The notes below the pieces were generated by a model. That model was not told the DNA's origin, made no database searches, and saw nothing but the letters and a program-made list of their open reading frames with translations. A stretch of 64,000 nt of DNA from Tupaia tana (taxonomy: Eukaryota > Chordata > Mammalia > Scandentia > Tupaiidae): positions 93,016,328-93,080,327 of the forward strand of contig JAKSZU010000007.1 of assembly GCA_026018925.1 (NCBI GenBank), written 5' to 3'. This document shows positions 42,506-54,241 of this stretch, piece after piece. The position numbers and the translations under genes are program-made. Within the stretch, counting starts at the first letter, position 1; every line of letters starts with the position of its first letter.

Positions 42506-43792
42506 TGATGGGGCCATGCAGACAACACAAGTTGGTAAAGAGGCTGTCTCCCATGGCCTGGGTTGGAAAGAAACGGCAAGATAAAGCCAGCAGTTTACTA
42601 ACTTTCTTTGTGTCGTTTTACTGGCCTGTAGCTAATTTCTCTGCCGTGAGTTTTACTGTTATTACGGTACCCTGTAAGGGTAAAACATTACCCCCAACCA
42701 TTACAATAAAGCCAATTAGTGACCTTGTAAGAATGTAGTTCCCTAAGATTGACAGGAGGACCAGGAAGTTTAAGACTCCCTTACCTGTCCGTTTTTAAGC
42801 CAAAATTAACATATAGATTAAGTTAGTATAAATCAAATTAGCATTAGAAGCATATGTAGACTAAGTTAGTTTAAGGCTAGTTTTTGTAAATACCCCTTGT
42901 TAAAGCTACAGGCCAAAGTAACTCATGCTAGGCAAAGTCAGCACATTCACCACATAACAGAGACTCAGAGATAAAACAAAAGAGCTCACTAATTGACAGA
43001 CTCAGCAAATAAAATTCAAAAACCCGCAGGTTTATTAAAGAAAAAGGCCTGGCTGGGACAACAGGATAAACAAACCTGAGGGCTCCAGAGAAAGATTACC
43101 TTAGCTGGGAGTTCTTATCTAAAGCGACAGGTAGTTTTCAACTACAAAGAGTTTCTCATCTATGTGCTGTTGACTATAAAAAACTGCTAATAAAACATCC
43201 TGTGTTGTCTCCTGAGCTACAAGATCATCTTCCTTTCCCATATAAAATCATAAACTCACTCTCTATTGTTGTAATGTATGAATAGTCCATATATTAACTG
43301 TGTCTTTACTTAGCAAGACAAGATCTATCTAAGTCTTTGCAACCAGCAATGTTATCGCCCTGGCCCAGGACTGAAGTGATCAAACATTCTACAAGCCCCC
43401 TCTTCAAAAAATCCTTCCCAGTAATTAAAATCTAAAAAGAAGATACAACAGACAAATAGACTTCCTCATCCTAAAAACTGTGATTAATTTTTAACTAATC
43501 TGACAAGACAAACAGCATGTTTTATAATTATTGCTTCCATGCTTTGTATACCCTGTTTCTTAGAGTAAATTTTTTACTGCCTCTCACCCATTTACTTGCA
43601 TGTATCACATTTTCAATAAAAAGGCACGATAATTCCTAGCAGTTGTCACTCCTCAGAGACCGATCTCTGAGGGGTGTCCGGCATAAGACGTGCATAAAAA
43701 GGCACCGAGGCCTTTGTCTTCTGTTCACCTGCGCTGCTTCCCACGAGTCAACCCACCCCCGCCGAGGCTAGACCCCAGGCTAGACCCCGGCA
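42506..43792 (+). mobile_element. LTR-like unit after a polypurine tract
   Basis: Begins TGATGGGGCC and ends GACCCCGGCA, an imperfect terminal inverted repeat with TG...CA ends. Contains a TATA-like 'catataaaatc' near 43240 and AATAAA at 43615-43620. A stem-loop with 9-bp perfect arms is at 43651-43672. At about 1.29 kb it is long for an LTR but within the range of some class II and III LTRs. Family unknown to me. Confidence 0.45.
43651..43672 (+). repeat. 9-bp perfect stem-loop downstream of the LTR poly(A) signal
   Basis: cctcagaga (43651-43659), loop ccga, tctctgagg (43664-43672). It lies 31 bp after AATAAA, a position where retroviral R/U5 RNAs often fold. Confidence 0.8.
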
Positions 43793-43795
43793 CTT

Positions 43796-43847
<52 letters not shown>

Positions 43848-43876
43848 CCTCCCCCCTCCCTCCCTCCCTCCCTCCC

Positions 43877-43941
<65 letters not shown>

Positions 43942-43973
43942 TTCTTTCTTTCTTTCGCTTTCTCTCTTTTTTT
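43796..43973 (+). repeat. Pyrimidine array: (CT)n, (CCCT)n, (CTTT)n
   Basis: (CT)n 43800-43844, CCCT-rich to about 43876, (CTTT)n to about 43960. A second array of the same kind 2.4 kb from the one at 41.2 kb. Confidence 0.95.
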
Positions 43974-43975
43974 TT

Positions 43976-45005
<1,030 letters not shown>

Positions 45006-45114
45006 TGAGTTGCTCCGGGTCGTGGGTCTGTGGCATCTCCGGCCCTGCGTGCCTCAAGCTCCAGACACATCCCTTTCTTTCTTGTCTTTCAAGAGTGAGA
45101 AAGACAGAGAGAAA

Positions 45115-45163
45115 CAGAGACATAACACCTCCAACAGAAGCAGAGACATAACACCTCCAACAG
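45115..45163 (+). repeat. 26-bp period tandem duplication
   Basis: 'cagagacataacacctcc' + 'aacag' occurs at 45115-45137 and again at 45141-45163. Confidence 0.9.
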
Positions 45164-45171
45164 GGTCTTTT

Positions 45172-45376
45172 CAAAAAATAGTTACTTATTTAATTTTATT
45201 TATTTATTTATTTTATTTATTTAGTATTATTATTATTTTAAAATTTGCTATAGGGAGTGTGGACTTATCAGAAAGAGAGAAAGTAAGAAAGAAAGAAAGC
45301 AAGCCACCAGGTCTGGGACCTGAACTGTGGTGAGCCACGTGAGAGTCCGGCACCCTAACCACCATGCCACCTGCTT
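45172..45376 (-). mobile_element. SINE type M
   Basis: L-like 3' end 'tttgctatagggagtgtgga', S-like 'gaaagcaagccaccagg' body, TTTA-rich tail on plus at 45180-45240. Confidence 0.8.
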
Positions 45377-45561
45377 AGGGTCTTGCTGCAATCCACTCTT
45401 AGCTTTAGTTGCTCTGAATCATGGACACACACCCCCCTGGCATGTTCAGGCAGGTCTGGACAACACCCCGGTACTTGAACCTGGGACTTTCTCATGTATG
45501 TCAGTCTTACAGAACGTTGCATTAAGCTTCACCACTGTTCAACTTCTACTTTTCTTTTTTT

Positions 45562-46020
45562 CTCATAACCAAAACTTTATTGAAAAACTGACACCAAAAT
45601 AGGAGATCATTGTTGTATACCTTACAAAATCAAGCATAATTACATTATCTTGGCAAATTAACTAGAATCACTGAACTTCTGATAAGGCTCTCCGTGAGAA
45701 AACAACACATTCAGCAGGCTGCGTAGATCATTAGTGTCACTTGCTTCCACGTGAACGGCTAGCCTTCTGTGAGTCCGGCCTTTCACCCGGTTGGCTGGCA
45801 CAGCTCTGTCGGACGCCCGCCACACAGAACCACCGCCTGAGCATGACTGAAGGCCGCAGTGACCTTGTAGCAGCCTGGACACTTTACATCCATGAAGTAC
45901 GAATTTGGACTTTGAACTAGCCGTTGCTTTGTATGTGTTTTCTTTTCCTCTCCCAAGGACAGATGTAGTAAATCTCTAGCCAAAGGCATCTTGATTCTTT
46001 GGGGAGCCCAGACCGTTGGA
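45562..46020 (-). pseudogene. RPS27L: RPS27L processed pseudogene
   Basis: ATG at 45989 begins [17 protein letters not shown] and continues [20 protein letters not shown] to LCQPTG, after which the frame breaks. Arg5 and the SL following LLH favour RPS27L over RPS27. The parent is an 84-aa eS27-type ribosomal protein with a CX2C...CX2C zinc finger. Here the second pair (CVGCSTVLC) is altered to CGGRPTELC, so the zinc site is lost. Intronless, with AATAAA on the minus strand near 45577-45583 and a poly-A remnant at 45550-45561. Confidence 0.9.
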
Positions 46021-46059
46021 ATCTGTCAGGCAACACTCCTAAGGAGCCCACGCCTCTTT

Positions 46060-46291
46060 TCTTTTTTAATTTGCTACAGGGTATGTGTGCTCCTTGTGGG
46101 AGGGAGGGAAGGAATGAAAAAGTGCTTCCTGGGGGGGATGGCCACACAATTCCTTCTCCATTCCCTTCTTGGGATATTGGGCATGCATCTGCAGCCTGTG
46201 TGCTTTTCAAGTTGCCAGATCCAAGACTTGAACTGTGCCACTGGCCATGTGGGATCCAGCTGCCTTAACCACCATGCCATCGGCTAGCCCC
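46060..46291 (-). mobile_element. SINE type L, older
   Basis: Head ggggctagccgatggcatgg on the minus strand; body shortened. Confidence 0.75.
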
Positions 46292-46560
46292 AGCTCCTGG
46301 TGTTTTAACCTTAATCTGAAGGTAACAGGGGAGCCCTGAGGTGTTTATGAACAAGAACAGTGTTGGCGACACTCTAATTTAGTCTTCGAGGTAGAGAATA
46401 TCCGGATGGGATTAAGGGTGGGCTAAAAGAGGATTTAAAATCACCCAGAGATGGATTATATATCCCACTTTTTTTTGAGAGGGAGAGAATAGGTCAAGGA
46501 TTACTGCATCATCTTATGGAGGAAAGCATGAAGTTGTTACAATTGTATGAAAATTAAAAA
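46292..46560. other. Intergenic, no recognised feature
   Basis: Unique-looking text between a SINE and the RAP1B retrocopy. Confidence 0.4.
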
Positions 46561-46569
46561 TCAGCTGCA

Positions 46570-47240
46570 GCAGCTGGACCACCGTGGTGCTAGGAGCAGT
46601 GACCTGGAGGGAGCGTGGGGTGACGTTGGTGACGGAGGCTCGGTGACAGTGGGAGAGGTACTAGTTTTGACAAATTTGCATCATGCGTGAGTATAAGCTA
46701 GTTGTTCTTGGCTCTGGAGGCGTTGGAAAGTCTGCTCTGACTGTACAGTTTGTTCAAGGAATTTTTGTTGAAAAATGTGATCCTATGATAGAAGATTCTT
46801 ATAGGAAGGAAGTTGAAGTAGACGCACAATGGTGTATGCTTGAAATCTTGGCTACTGCAGGAACAACAGTCTACAGCAGTGAGCGATTCGTACGTGGAAA
46901 CCGACAACGCTTTGCATTAGTGCATTCCATCACAGCACAGCCCACGTTTAATGATTTACAAGACCTGGGAGAACAGATCCTTCCAGTTAAGACACTGATG
47001 ATGTTCCGATGGTTCTGGTTGGTAATAAGTGTGACTTGGAAGGAGGAAAGAGTGGTAGAAAAGGAACAAGGTCAAATCCAGCAAGACCATGGAAGAACTG
47101 TGCATTCTTGGAATCTTCTGCAAGATCAAAAATAAATGTTAATGAGATCTTTTATGACCCACCGCGGCAAATTAACAGAAAAACTCCAGTGCCGGGGAAG
47201 GCTTGCAAAAAGTCATCATGTCAGTTGCTTTAAAATACTA
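46570..47240 (+). pseudogene. RAP1B: RAP1B processed pseudogene
   Basis: ATG at 46683 reads [20 protein letters not shown] with an intact P-loop (GSGGVGKS), then [11 protein letters not shown] and the switch I region with a T-to-M change ([10 protein letters not shown]). Frameshifts near 46880 (switch II, after DTAGT-like ATAGT) and 47010 break the 184-aa small GTPase. The terminal ...[15 protein letters not shown] and the VDAQ motif identify RAP1B rather than RAP1A. The CQLL prenylation box is still readable at 47219-47230. Intronless retrocopy with some 5' UTR; its 3' UTR is cut by a SINE. Confidence 0.93.
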
Positions 47241-47243
47241 AAT

Positions 47244-47405
47244 GTTGGCAGATGGTGTGGTGGTTAAGGTGTTGAACTCCCACATGGCAGACTGCAGTTC
47301 GAGTCCCTGGACCTGGTGGCTTGCTTTCTCACTTTCTCTCTCTCTCTCTCATTCTGTTCCTCTCTGGTCAAATAAAACAAACAAACAAATAAATAAATAA
47401 TTATT
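47244..47405 (+). mobile_element. SINE type S
   Basis: Head ttggcagatggtgtggtggt, intact B box agttcgagtcc, tail (AAAC)n(AAAT)n. Confidence 0.88.
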
Positions 47406-47409
47406 TTTT

Positions 47410-47946
47410 GGGATTTGTTTTTGTTTTTTAAAATTTTATTTATTTATTTATTTATTTTTACATCACATCTTTACAGTATACATTTCTTTTTCCAACACAA
47501 AAACCATGCATGTCAGTCAAGACAAGAATATTACTATATACATTATCATCAGCAAATAGCTTCTCATTTTTTGTCAATTAAGCATACTTTTACCCATTTT
47601 TTTCTGTCTCCTTTCCCCCCTCCCTTCCACACTAAACTTTTTTTTCACATTTTATTGATTCACAAAAAAGTTAAAGTATGGACAAAACTAAAATCTAGTG
47701 ACAAGTGCACTGTAATTTTCTTCTAAAACATTTTTTCCCTCTCTCTCCATTCCCCCTTTTACTAAAGAGAAGTATAAATTAACTTATTTGCAAAAGAAAA
47801 AATTTAGGTTAATCTCAGTTTGGTCTGTTATTTGCACAAAGTTCCATAAGAATTCAATTTCTGATGCAATGCAACAGATACTATTATATTATTGAACTTA
47901 TACAAAAAACTATTCTGCCACAAAATAAGAATGCTCACAAATATTT
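47410..47946. other. A/T-rich intergenic DNA
   Basis: (TTTA)n at 47435-47455, then text of unknown origin ('cacatctttacagtatacat'). No gene seen. Confidence 0.4.
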
Positions 47947-48126
47947 TCCAATTGCAGGGGCCAGCAGTGGCGTGGTGGTTAAGGGTGTTGGACTCCCCCG
48001 TGACCGACCATGATTTGAGTCCTGAACCTGGTGGCTTGCTTTCTCTCTTTCTCTCTCTCTCTCTGTCCCTCTCTGGTCAAATTGAAATAAATAAATAAAG
48101 TTAAATAAAAAAAAACTCCAATTGCA
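47947..48126 (+). mobile_element. SINE type S with 10-bp TSD
   Basis: The element is 47957-48116; tccaattgca is at 47947-47956 and 48117-48126. It is a clear type S reference: head ggggccagcagtggcgtggt, 'ctctctggtcaaattg', (AAAT)n tail. Confidence 0.92.
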
Positions 48127-48194
48127 AAGGAATCAGGAAGGGAAGAAAGTTTATGTTTTAATAAAAAAAATCTTTAACAAGATCCTTTTTCTTT

Positions 48195-48336
48195 TAAAAT
48201 TTTATTTATTATTATTTAATTTGACCAGAGACAGAGGGAAAAGGAAAGGGAGGAAGCAAGCCACCAGATTTGGGACTCAAACTGTGGTCGGCCATGTGGG
48301 AGCTAAACACCTTAACCACTACACCACCTGCTGGCC
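48195..48336 (-). mobile_element. SINE type S
   Basis: Head aggccagcaggtggtgtagt on the minus strand. Confidence 0.85.
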
Positions 48337-48337
48337 T

Positions 48338-48400
48338 AAGAATATACTTTTTTTGTTTTTTTTTTTCAAGAGATATTTTTGCTATAGGGCACATTCGCTC

Positions 48401-48442
<42 letters not shown>

Positions 48443-48660
48443 GAGGGAGAGAGAAAGTGAGAAATAATCCCCTAGGGGGCCTGGCCTTGCCACAATCCCT
48501 TTTCCTCCATTTTCCTCTCAGGATTTTAGGCACACATACGCACGTGTACGGCATGGTTTCAAGCCGCTGGTTCTGGGACTCAAACTGTAATCAGCCATGT
48601 GCGAGTCCAGCACCTTAACCACTATGCCACCTCCTGATCCCCCCAAGAATATACTTTTTT
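48338..48660 (-). mobile_element. SINE type L with 16-bp TSD and (GA)n expansion
   Basis: The element is 48354-48644; aagaatatactttttt is at 48338-48353 and 48645-48660. The CT-rich body has grown into (GA)n at 48404-48435. Confidence 0.92.
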
Positions 48661-49110
48661 ATATAATTTTGTATTAATTTTTTCTCTGTTAGTATTAATT
48701 CCAAAGCATTTTACCGTGTTTTTAAAGGGCTTGGTTAGCGTTGGTAATAGCGGCATCCTTCAGCTGGCAACTATTAAGCCACTAATTTTACTAGTTTTGC
48801 TTAATACTTCGGCTTAACAACGATGTCGGCACCTTGCTTTCCAGCCTTAGCTTCACTGCGTTACACAGAAGGTGCAGTGTTGCGCTGAGCCCCTTGGGGG
48901 CGCAGTCTAGAGAATTGCAGGCTCAGCTCCAAACCCATCACTCCAGGGAAAGAGGGTTTTCAGTGAAAATACCAGTTCATTTTCCCAATCATGTAAGCAA
49001 TCTTCATTTTCTTCCCAACATTCAATACATTAATCTGTGATCTCTTAACTACTGTCCTTGTGGTAAAAATGATCTCCTTTGGCAATATTAAATTTTTTGG
49101 GGGGGAGGGA
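48661..49110. other. Intergenic, no recognised feature
   Basis: No repeat or coding similarity recognised. Confidence 0.4.
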
Positions 49111-49144
49111 AGCCACTGTGTGTCTGTGTGTGTCTGTGTGTGTG

Positions 49145-49252
49145 TCACATTGTCTTTATTCATTCATCCACTCATGGACACTTAGGTTGATCCCATATCT
49201 TAGCTATTGTGAAGAATTCTGTAATAACAATCGTGGTATGCCGGTATCTCTT
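49145..49252 (-). mobile_element. L1 fragment
   Basis: 'cattcatccactcatggaca' and 'cttagctattgtgaagaatt' match the complement of the L1 ORF2 end. A (GT)n-like run precedes it at 49117-49144. Confidence 0.75.
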
Positions 49253-49255
49253 TTT

Positions 49256-49442
49256 AAAATATATTAATTTATTCAATTTATTATTATTATTTTTTTAAGT
49301 TTGTTATATGGCACGTGTGCTCACCAGAGAGAGACAGAGAGAGATGGAAAGTGAGAAAGCAAGTCACCAGGTCCAGGACTCAAACCACGGTTGGCCATGT
49401 GGGAGTCCAGTGCCTTAACTACCATGCCACCTGCTGGGCCCC
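49256..49442 (-). mobile_element. SINE type M
   Basis: Head ggggcccagcaggtggcatg on the minus strand; 3' end 'tttgttatatggcacgtgtg' on plus. Confidence 0.8.
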
Positions 49443-49456
49443 AATTTTCTTTCTGC

Positions 49457-49711
49457 CTTTTTTTTTGTTGTTGTTGTTATAGGGTGCATGCACTCACCAG
49501 AGACAGAAAGAAAGAGAGAGAGGGGGAAGTGAGAAACCATCTCGAAGGCAGATGGCCATGCTGCAATCCCTTCTCTTCTAGTCTCCTCATGGGAATTTGG
49601 GCACGCACTCACACGCACCTGGCGTGATTTTCAAGCCAACAGGTTTGGGACTCACACCAAAGCTGGCCATGTGGGACCCAGCACCTTAGCCTCCACATCA
49701 CCTGCTGTCTC
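49457..49711 (-). mobile_element. SINE type L
   Basis: Head gagacagcaggtgatgtgga on the minus strand; (GTT)n at 49466-49478. Confidence 0.8.
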
Positions 49712-50394
49712 TCTTCCTTGTACTTTATACCTTCCTTCTCAGCTGTGGTACCTACAGGATAGAAGGGGATATAGGACCCTTCGTGTGTTAACCCTTACCA
49801 GTCTGCCGACTCACAGCTACCTGCCTCCCTGTAGGAGAGGCCATCATGGACCCTTGGACTCTGTCATTATTTGGGGACAGCAGCTCCCCGTGAGCTTTCG
49901 CTCCCACAGCCAGCCCCTCTGTTGGTCTGAAGGCTGCCATCTGGTTCTCTGAGGACCTGAGTGGAGAGACATCGACATCCCCTTCTCCTAAGGGCCTCTC
50001 TCACCTTTTCATGGGTGGGTTTGGGAGTATTATTACCCCAGTGAGGCTGACAGGTGGTTGGAACAGCTCGGAGGCGTGAACCCTTTCTGAGCCCAGGTCA
50101 AGACACCTGACTTCACATTCTTGCTTGGCCCCTCTCCCTTCCTGGTCTTTCTTCCCAATTTCCTGCAGGGTTTCCTTGGTAATCCTTCCTAACAGCTCAC
50201 TGTGCAGGAATCCTCATCTTTGGGTCTGCTTCCGAGGAGCCCAATCTCAGACAATCTGCACCGAGCCCTCTTCCTTTCCCAACAGAAGAGGTGCTGTGTT
50301 TTCAAGATGTCCTCCAGGTATTAGTCTCTCCCTCCCTTCCTTGCCTTCACATGGTGTACCCTTCCCAGGCAAATTCACCTAAGCCATGGCTTAA
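49712..50394. other. Intergenic, no recognised feature
   Basis: GC-moderate unique-looking DNA; several open frames but none with recognisable domains. Confidence 0.4.
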
Positions 50395-50845
50395 TTTATC
50401 ATCTGCATCGTTTCCTAGGGCTGCTTAACAAGCACCGCAGGCTGGGAGGCTTGAGCAGGAATGTGGTGCCTCACAGTTCTGGAGGCCAGCAGTCCAAGGT
50501 CAAGGTGTCCACAGTGTGGCCCCCTTGAAGGCTGTGAGGACACCCCGTTCTTTTTCAGCCTCTGGCAATCTTTGCACTTCCTTGGCTGGCAGATCCCTGC
50601 CCTCCTCTTCATGGGTATTTCCCGGTGTGCCTTTCCATGTCCGCATTTCCCTCTTCCACAAGACAGCAGTCAGACTGGATCGGGGCCCAGACACACGGAG
50701 TCGGGGCCCAGCCTAACGGCCTCGTTTTAAGCTAATTACCGCTGGAAGGGCACTCTCTCTACATGAGGTCATGTTTGAGGTCCTAGGGGTTTGGACACCA
50801 ACGTTTGAGTTTTCGGAACACAGTTTAACCTGTAGCACCATCTGT
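50395..50845 (+). repeat. Ancient interspersed repeat (family not named)
   Basis: 'cacagttctggaggccagca', 'gtccaaggtcaaggtg', 'ttccttggctggcagatccc' and 'cccagcctaacggcctcgtt' follow a common eutherian repeat I recognise but cannot name safely. Confidence 0.5.
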
Positions 50846-50854
50846 TCTAGTCTT

Positions 50855-51340
50855 TATTTTCCTTTCTGCATTGCTAACAGAAATACCTGAGTCTGGCTGT
50901 TTTTATAAAGAAGATAGATGATTTTTATTTTTAACTTAATTTTTATATATTATCATTAATTTTTAAAAAAATTTGCTATAGGGTACATGCACTCACCACA
51001 GAGAAAGAGAGAGAGAGAGAAAGTGAGAAAGCAAGTCACCAGGTCTGGGACTTGAACAGCAGTGCCTTAACTACCATGCCACCTGCAGGCTGGACAGATG
51101 TATATTCACAGACTCACAGTTCTGGTGACTGGCAAGGCCAAAGACCTAGGAAGCACAGAGGACGGCGGGCACAGGCAGAGAGGAACTCCAGACGGATCTC
51201 TATTCCGTAAGGATCGCTTCTCACGAGAACAGACTCCTCATGATGCTAGCTTTCATCCGTTCTCACGAGACATCATTAACTTACTCTCGGGACTGTTCCC
51301 TCCGTGGTGCAATCGCCACGAACCGATCACCACCCCGAGG
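50855..51340 (+). repeat. Second ancient interspersed repeat, interrupted by a SINE
   Basis: 50855-50932 ('cattgctaacagaaatacct', 'gtttttataaagaag') and 51092-51340 ('agactcacagttctgg', 'catccgttctcacgagac', 'gaggccttacccggggaccg') are two halves of a common eutherian LTR/LINE-type repeat. SINE 50933-51091 lies between gatagatg and gacagatg. Confidence 0.5.
50933..51091 (-). mobile_element. SINE type M, head deletion
   Basis: Lacks 'ggccatgtgggagtcc' between the B box and the head end. Confidence 0.75.
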
Positions 51341-51859
51341 CCTTACCCGGGGACCGTGAAGGGATTCGTTTTCACTTCATACCCACAGTGCAGACAACAG
51401 TCAGTCCCCGCGTCTGAATTTCTGGAGGACCTGTTCACACCGCAGCGCCAGCTCCTGAGCTGTAGAGAAGCGCCTTCACACCCGCCTGACTCCACCCTCC
51501 ACCCGCGGCCCGCAGGCTCCCGCAGCGCGCAGCTCACGCTTTCTCTGCGGAATTTCCAGCCTCCTGAGTCCCATTTCCCTGAGGCGGAACCCAGAAAGGT
51601 GCTTCCCACTCTCTTTTGTAGTCAGGTTTCAGGCCTGTGAGCTGTTCCTGCCAACGAGGCGTGCCCCTGTGAGACTAGACTCCGAAGAGAACAACTGGAG
51701 GAAGGAGCTGGAGGGGAAGCCCCTCTGTGGCCCGGAGAGGGGGCAGGTGGGTGGCGCGAAGGTATCCGCGGGCTGAGCTGAGAGTGATGCAGACGTGGCA
51801 GCGCCTGGCCAGTGGACACAGCGGCATTAGTGTTGGTGGTGGCAACAGCAGCAGAGGCA

Positions 51860-51860
<1 letters not shown>
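51341..51860. other. Intergenic GC-rich DNA
   Basis: May extend the preceding old repeat; no gene recognised. Confidence 0.35.
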
Positions 51861-51895
<35 letters not shown>

Positions 51896-51922
51896 TTTTG
51901 CTATAGGGCATGTGTGCTTGCC

Positions 51923-51953
<31 letters not shown>

Positions 51954-52129
51954 TCATCCCAAGAGGGGATGGCCAGGCTGCAATCCCTTCTCCTCCCTTC
52001 TCCTCTCAGGAGAATGAACATACATGCACACACAGTGTGATTTTTCAAGCTGTTGGGTCCAAGACTTGAACCTATGCAGTTGGCCATGGGGGATCCACCT
52101 GCTTTAACCTCCGTGCTACCTGCTGGCCC
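51861..52129 (-). mobile_element. SINE type L with T32 tract
   Basis: Long T run 51861-51892 (poly-A on the minus strand); (GA)n at 51926-51952; head tgggccagcaggtagcacgg on the minus strand. Confidence 0.82.
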
Positions 52130-52149
52130 ACTAATATCTTTACTAGGTC

Positions 52150-52400
52150 TTTTTTTCTTTTTTTTTTTTTTTAAAGATTTTTTTCCATAGGGTGACTTTA
52201 CTTGCCAGAGAGACAGAGAAAGAAAGAAGGAAAGTGAGAAATGACCTCTCACAGAGGTTGGTCATGCCATTCTCTTCTTGGGAGTTTTGGGTATGCATGC
52301 GTGCCTGGTGTGGTTTTCAAGTTGCTAGATCTTCGATTTGAACCACAGAGTTGGCTCTGTGGGATCTAGCACCTTAACCACGACTTCATCTGCTAGCCCA
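52150..52400 (-). mobile_element. SINE type L, older
   Basis: Head tgggctagcagatgaagtcg on the minus strand; palindrome region lost. Confidence 0.75.
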
Positions 52401-52428
52401 AATTTTTCTTTTAAAAAATATCTTCCTT

Positions 52429-52707
52429 AGAAACTTAATGAGTCGGGGACCAGCAGTTGGCATAATGGCTATGTCGCTGGACTCCCATGTAGTTGATCGC
52501 AATTGGAGTCCCGGGTCTCGTGGCTTAAGCTCACGCTGGGCGCATGTGTGTGCGTGCCCAAGATCCCGAGAGGAGAATGGAGGACAAGGGATTGTGGTGT
52601 GGTCATCCTCTCTAAGGGGTGATTTCTCGCTCTCTGTCTCTCTCTCTCTTTCTGCTGAGCACATGCATCCTATAGCAAAAACCTCTCCAAAAAAGAAACT
52701 TAATGAG
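52429..52707 (+). mobile_element. SINE type L with 14-bp perfect TSD
   Basis: The element is about 52443-52693; agaaacttaatgag is at 52429-52442 and 52694-52707. Confidence 0.9.
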
Positions 52708-52754
52708 CCAACGTTCTTCAGTTTCACACAGATTTTATGGGCTATTTTTTTTTA

Positions 52755-52960
52755 AAAAAAGTATTTATTAAATTTTATTTATTATTAATTTTTAAAGAAT
52801 TATTTTATTTAACTTTATTTATTTATTTAATTTGACCAGAGAGGGACAGAATGAGAGAGAGAGGGAAGGTGAGAAAACAAGCCATCAGATCTGGGACTCG
52901 AACTGCAGTTGGCCATGTGAGAGTCCAGTGTTCCTAACCACCACACCACCTGCCGGCCCC
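52755..52960 (-). mobile_element. SINE type S
   Basis: Head ggggccggcaggtggtgtgg on the minus strand, B box agttcgagtcc, long A/T tail. Confidence 0.82.
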
Positions 52961-52982
52961 TGGGCTATTTTTCTTAAGTAGC

Positions 52983-53160
52983 ATTTTATTTAACTTTATT
53001 TATGTATGTATTTATTTATTTTAGTTTGACCAGAGAGGTACAGAGCAAAAGAGAGAGAGAGAGGGAAAGTGAGAAAGCAAGCCACCAGGTCTAGGACTCG
53101 AAATGCCATCGACCATGTGGGAGTCCAGTGCCCTTAACCACCATGCCACCTGCCAGCCCC
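52983..53160 (-). mobile_element. SINE type S
   Basis: Head ggggctggcaggtggcatgg on the minus strand; (ATTT)n/(GTAT)n tail. 'gggctatt' recurs on both sides. Confidence 0.82.
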
Positions 53161-53249
53161 TCTATGGGCTATTGATCATTTTAATACATTTATTTTTTTG
53201 CTTAAATCAGCCAGAATCATGTTCTGTTGCTTCCAGTTAAGAATCCTGG

Positions 53250-53408
53250 GCCGGGGGCCGCAGGGGGAGTGGTAGTTAAGGCACTGGATTCCTACATGGC
53301 CGACCACAGTTCAAGTCATAGACCTGGAGGCTTGAAAATCACAACAAATAAACACAAAAATAAATGTTAAAAAAACCCAAAACAACCAAACCAACAAACA
53401 AAAAACAC
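53250..53408 (+). mobile_element. SINE head with A/C-rich tail
   Basis: Head to 'cttgaaaatcac' (53250-53342), followed directly by an AAAC/AACC-rich tail. The body is missing, as if the transcript was internally truncated. Confidence 0.65.
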
Positions 53409-53413
53409 CGAAT

Positions 53414-53660
53414 CCTGGACCAGCAGGTTTCTTGGAGGTTAAGGTGCTAGACCCTACATAGCCGACTCTGCAGTTTGGGTCCTGGACCTAGTGGCTTGAA
53501 AATCACTCTGGGCGTGCGTGTGTGCATAACTGAAATCCTGAAAGGAGACTGGAGGAGAAGCGGGCATGGCATGGCCATCCTCCCTAGGGGGTTATTTCTC
53601 ACTTTCTCTGTCTCTGTCTCTGGCGAGCACACACACCCTATGGCAAAAAAAAAAAAAAAA
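53414..53660 (+). mobile_element. SINE type L
   Basis: Head ggaccagcaggtttcttgga; B box decayed; A18 tail. Confidence 0.8.
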
Positions 53661-53990
53661 ATCTTGACACATGACTATTTTAACATTTTAAGGTCGATTC
53701 TGAAATGAACAGATCTTACATTGCAAACTGGCCGAGTGGCGGTTAGTGAGCTCCTCAGCACGGCGGGCTGGAGAGCTGGGGATTCTCGTCACGCGGCAGC
53801 GCTTAGACCGCTCTCCGTCACACATCGCACAGTCATGCCAGGCAGGGCGCGAGGAAGCGGTAGAAGACGCACGAAGTTGCTGTGTACTGCAGATTGCTTT
53901 TTTTTTTCTTTTTCTTTTTTATTATTATTTTTTTACTGTGGATGTCTTGAGCCTTCCAAGCAAAGTTTTCTAAAAGATAGATAGCACCTT
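53661..53990. other. Intergenic, no recognised feature
   Basis: A short CpG-rich piece (53730-53880) followed by T-rich text; no gene recognised. Confidence 0.4.
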
Positions 53991-54241
53991 GACCTTTTTA
54001 AAAATTCAATTTTTTCTTCCACTAGTGAAAGAGACAAAGAAAGAGGGTGTGAGAGGCACAGCACCCACAGCAGGGTCTCGATGTCGTGACCCAGCCCCGC
54101 CTCAGCCAGCCCCGGATCGTGAGCGCGTGTGTCCCTGGAGTACTCGGAGATCTCTGGACGTGAGCTCAGAGCCTTCCCATGTGGTTCCGCCTCCCAGAGT
54201 GTCGTGTTTCACTGCTGTATCAGTGTCGGGCCTCACTCAGG
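53991..54241 (-). repeat. Old tRNA-headed SINE (type O)
   Basis: 'gaaagagggtgtgagaggca' then 'acagcagggtctcgatgtcg'; continues beyond the type M insertion with 'cagtcaggctttttc'. Confidence 0.45.

Larger units (their letters stand above)
45075..45545 (-). repeat. Old tRNA-headed SINE (type O), interrupted by a type M SINE
   Basis: Parts about 45075-45171 and 45377-45545; 'agggtctt' is duplicated around the insert. The head-proximal part contains 'ggtacttgaacctgggactt'. Confidence 0.5.

Noticed and set aside
46683..47233. Functional RAP1B gene
   Set aside because: Intronless, two frameshifts and loss of switch II residues; a processed pseudogene.
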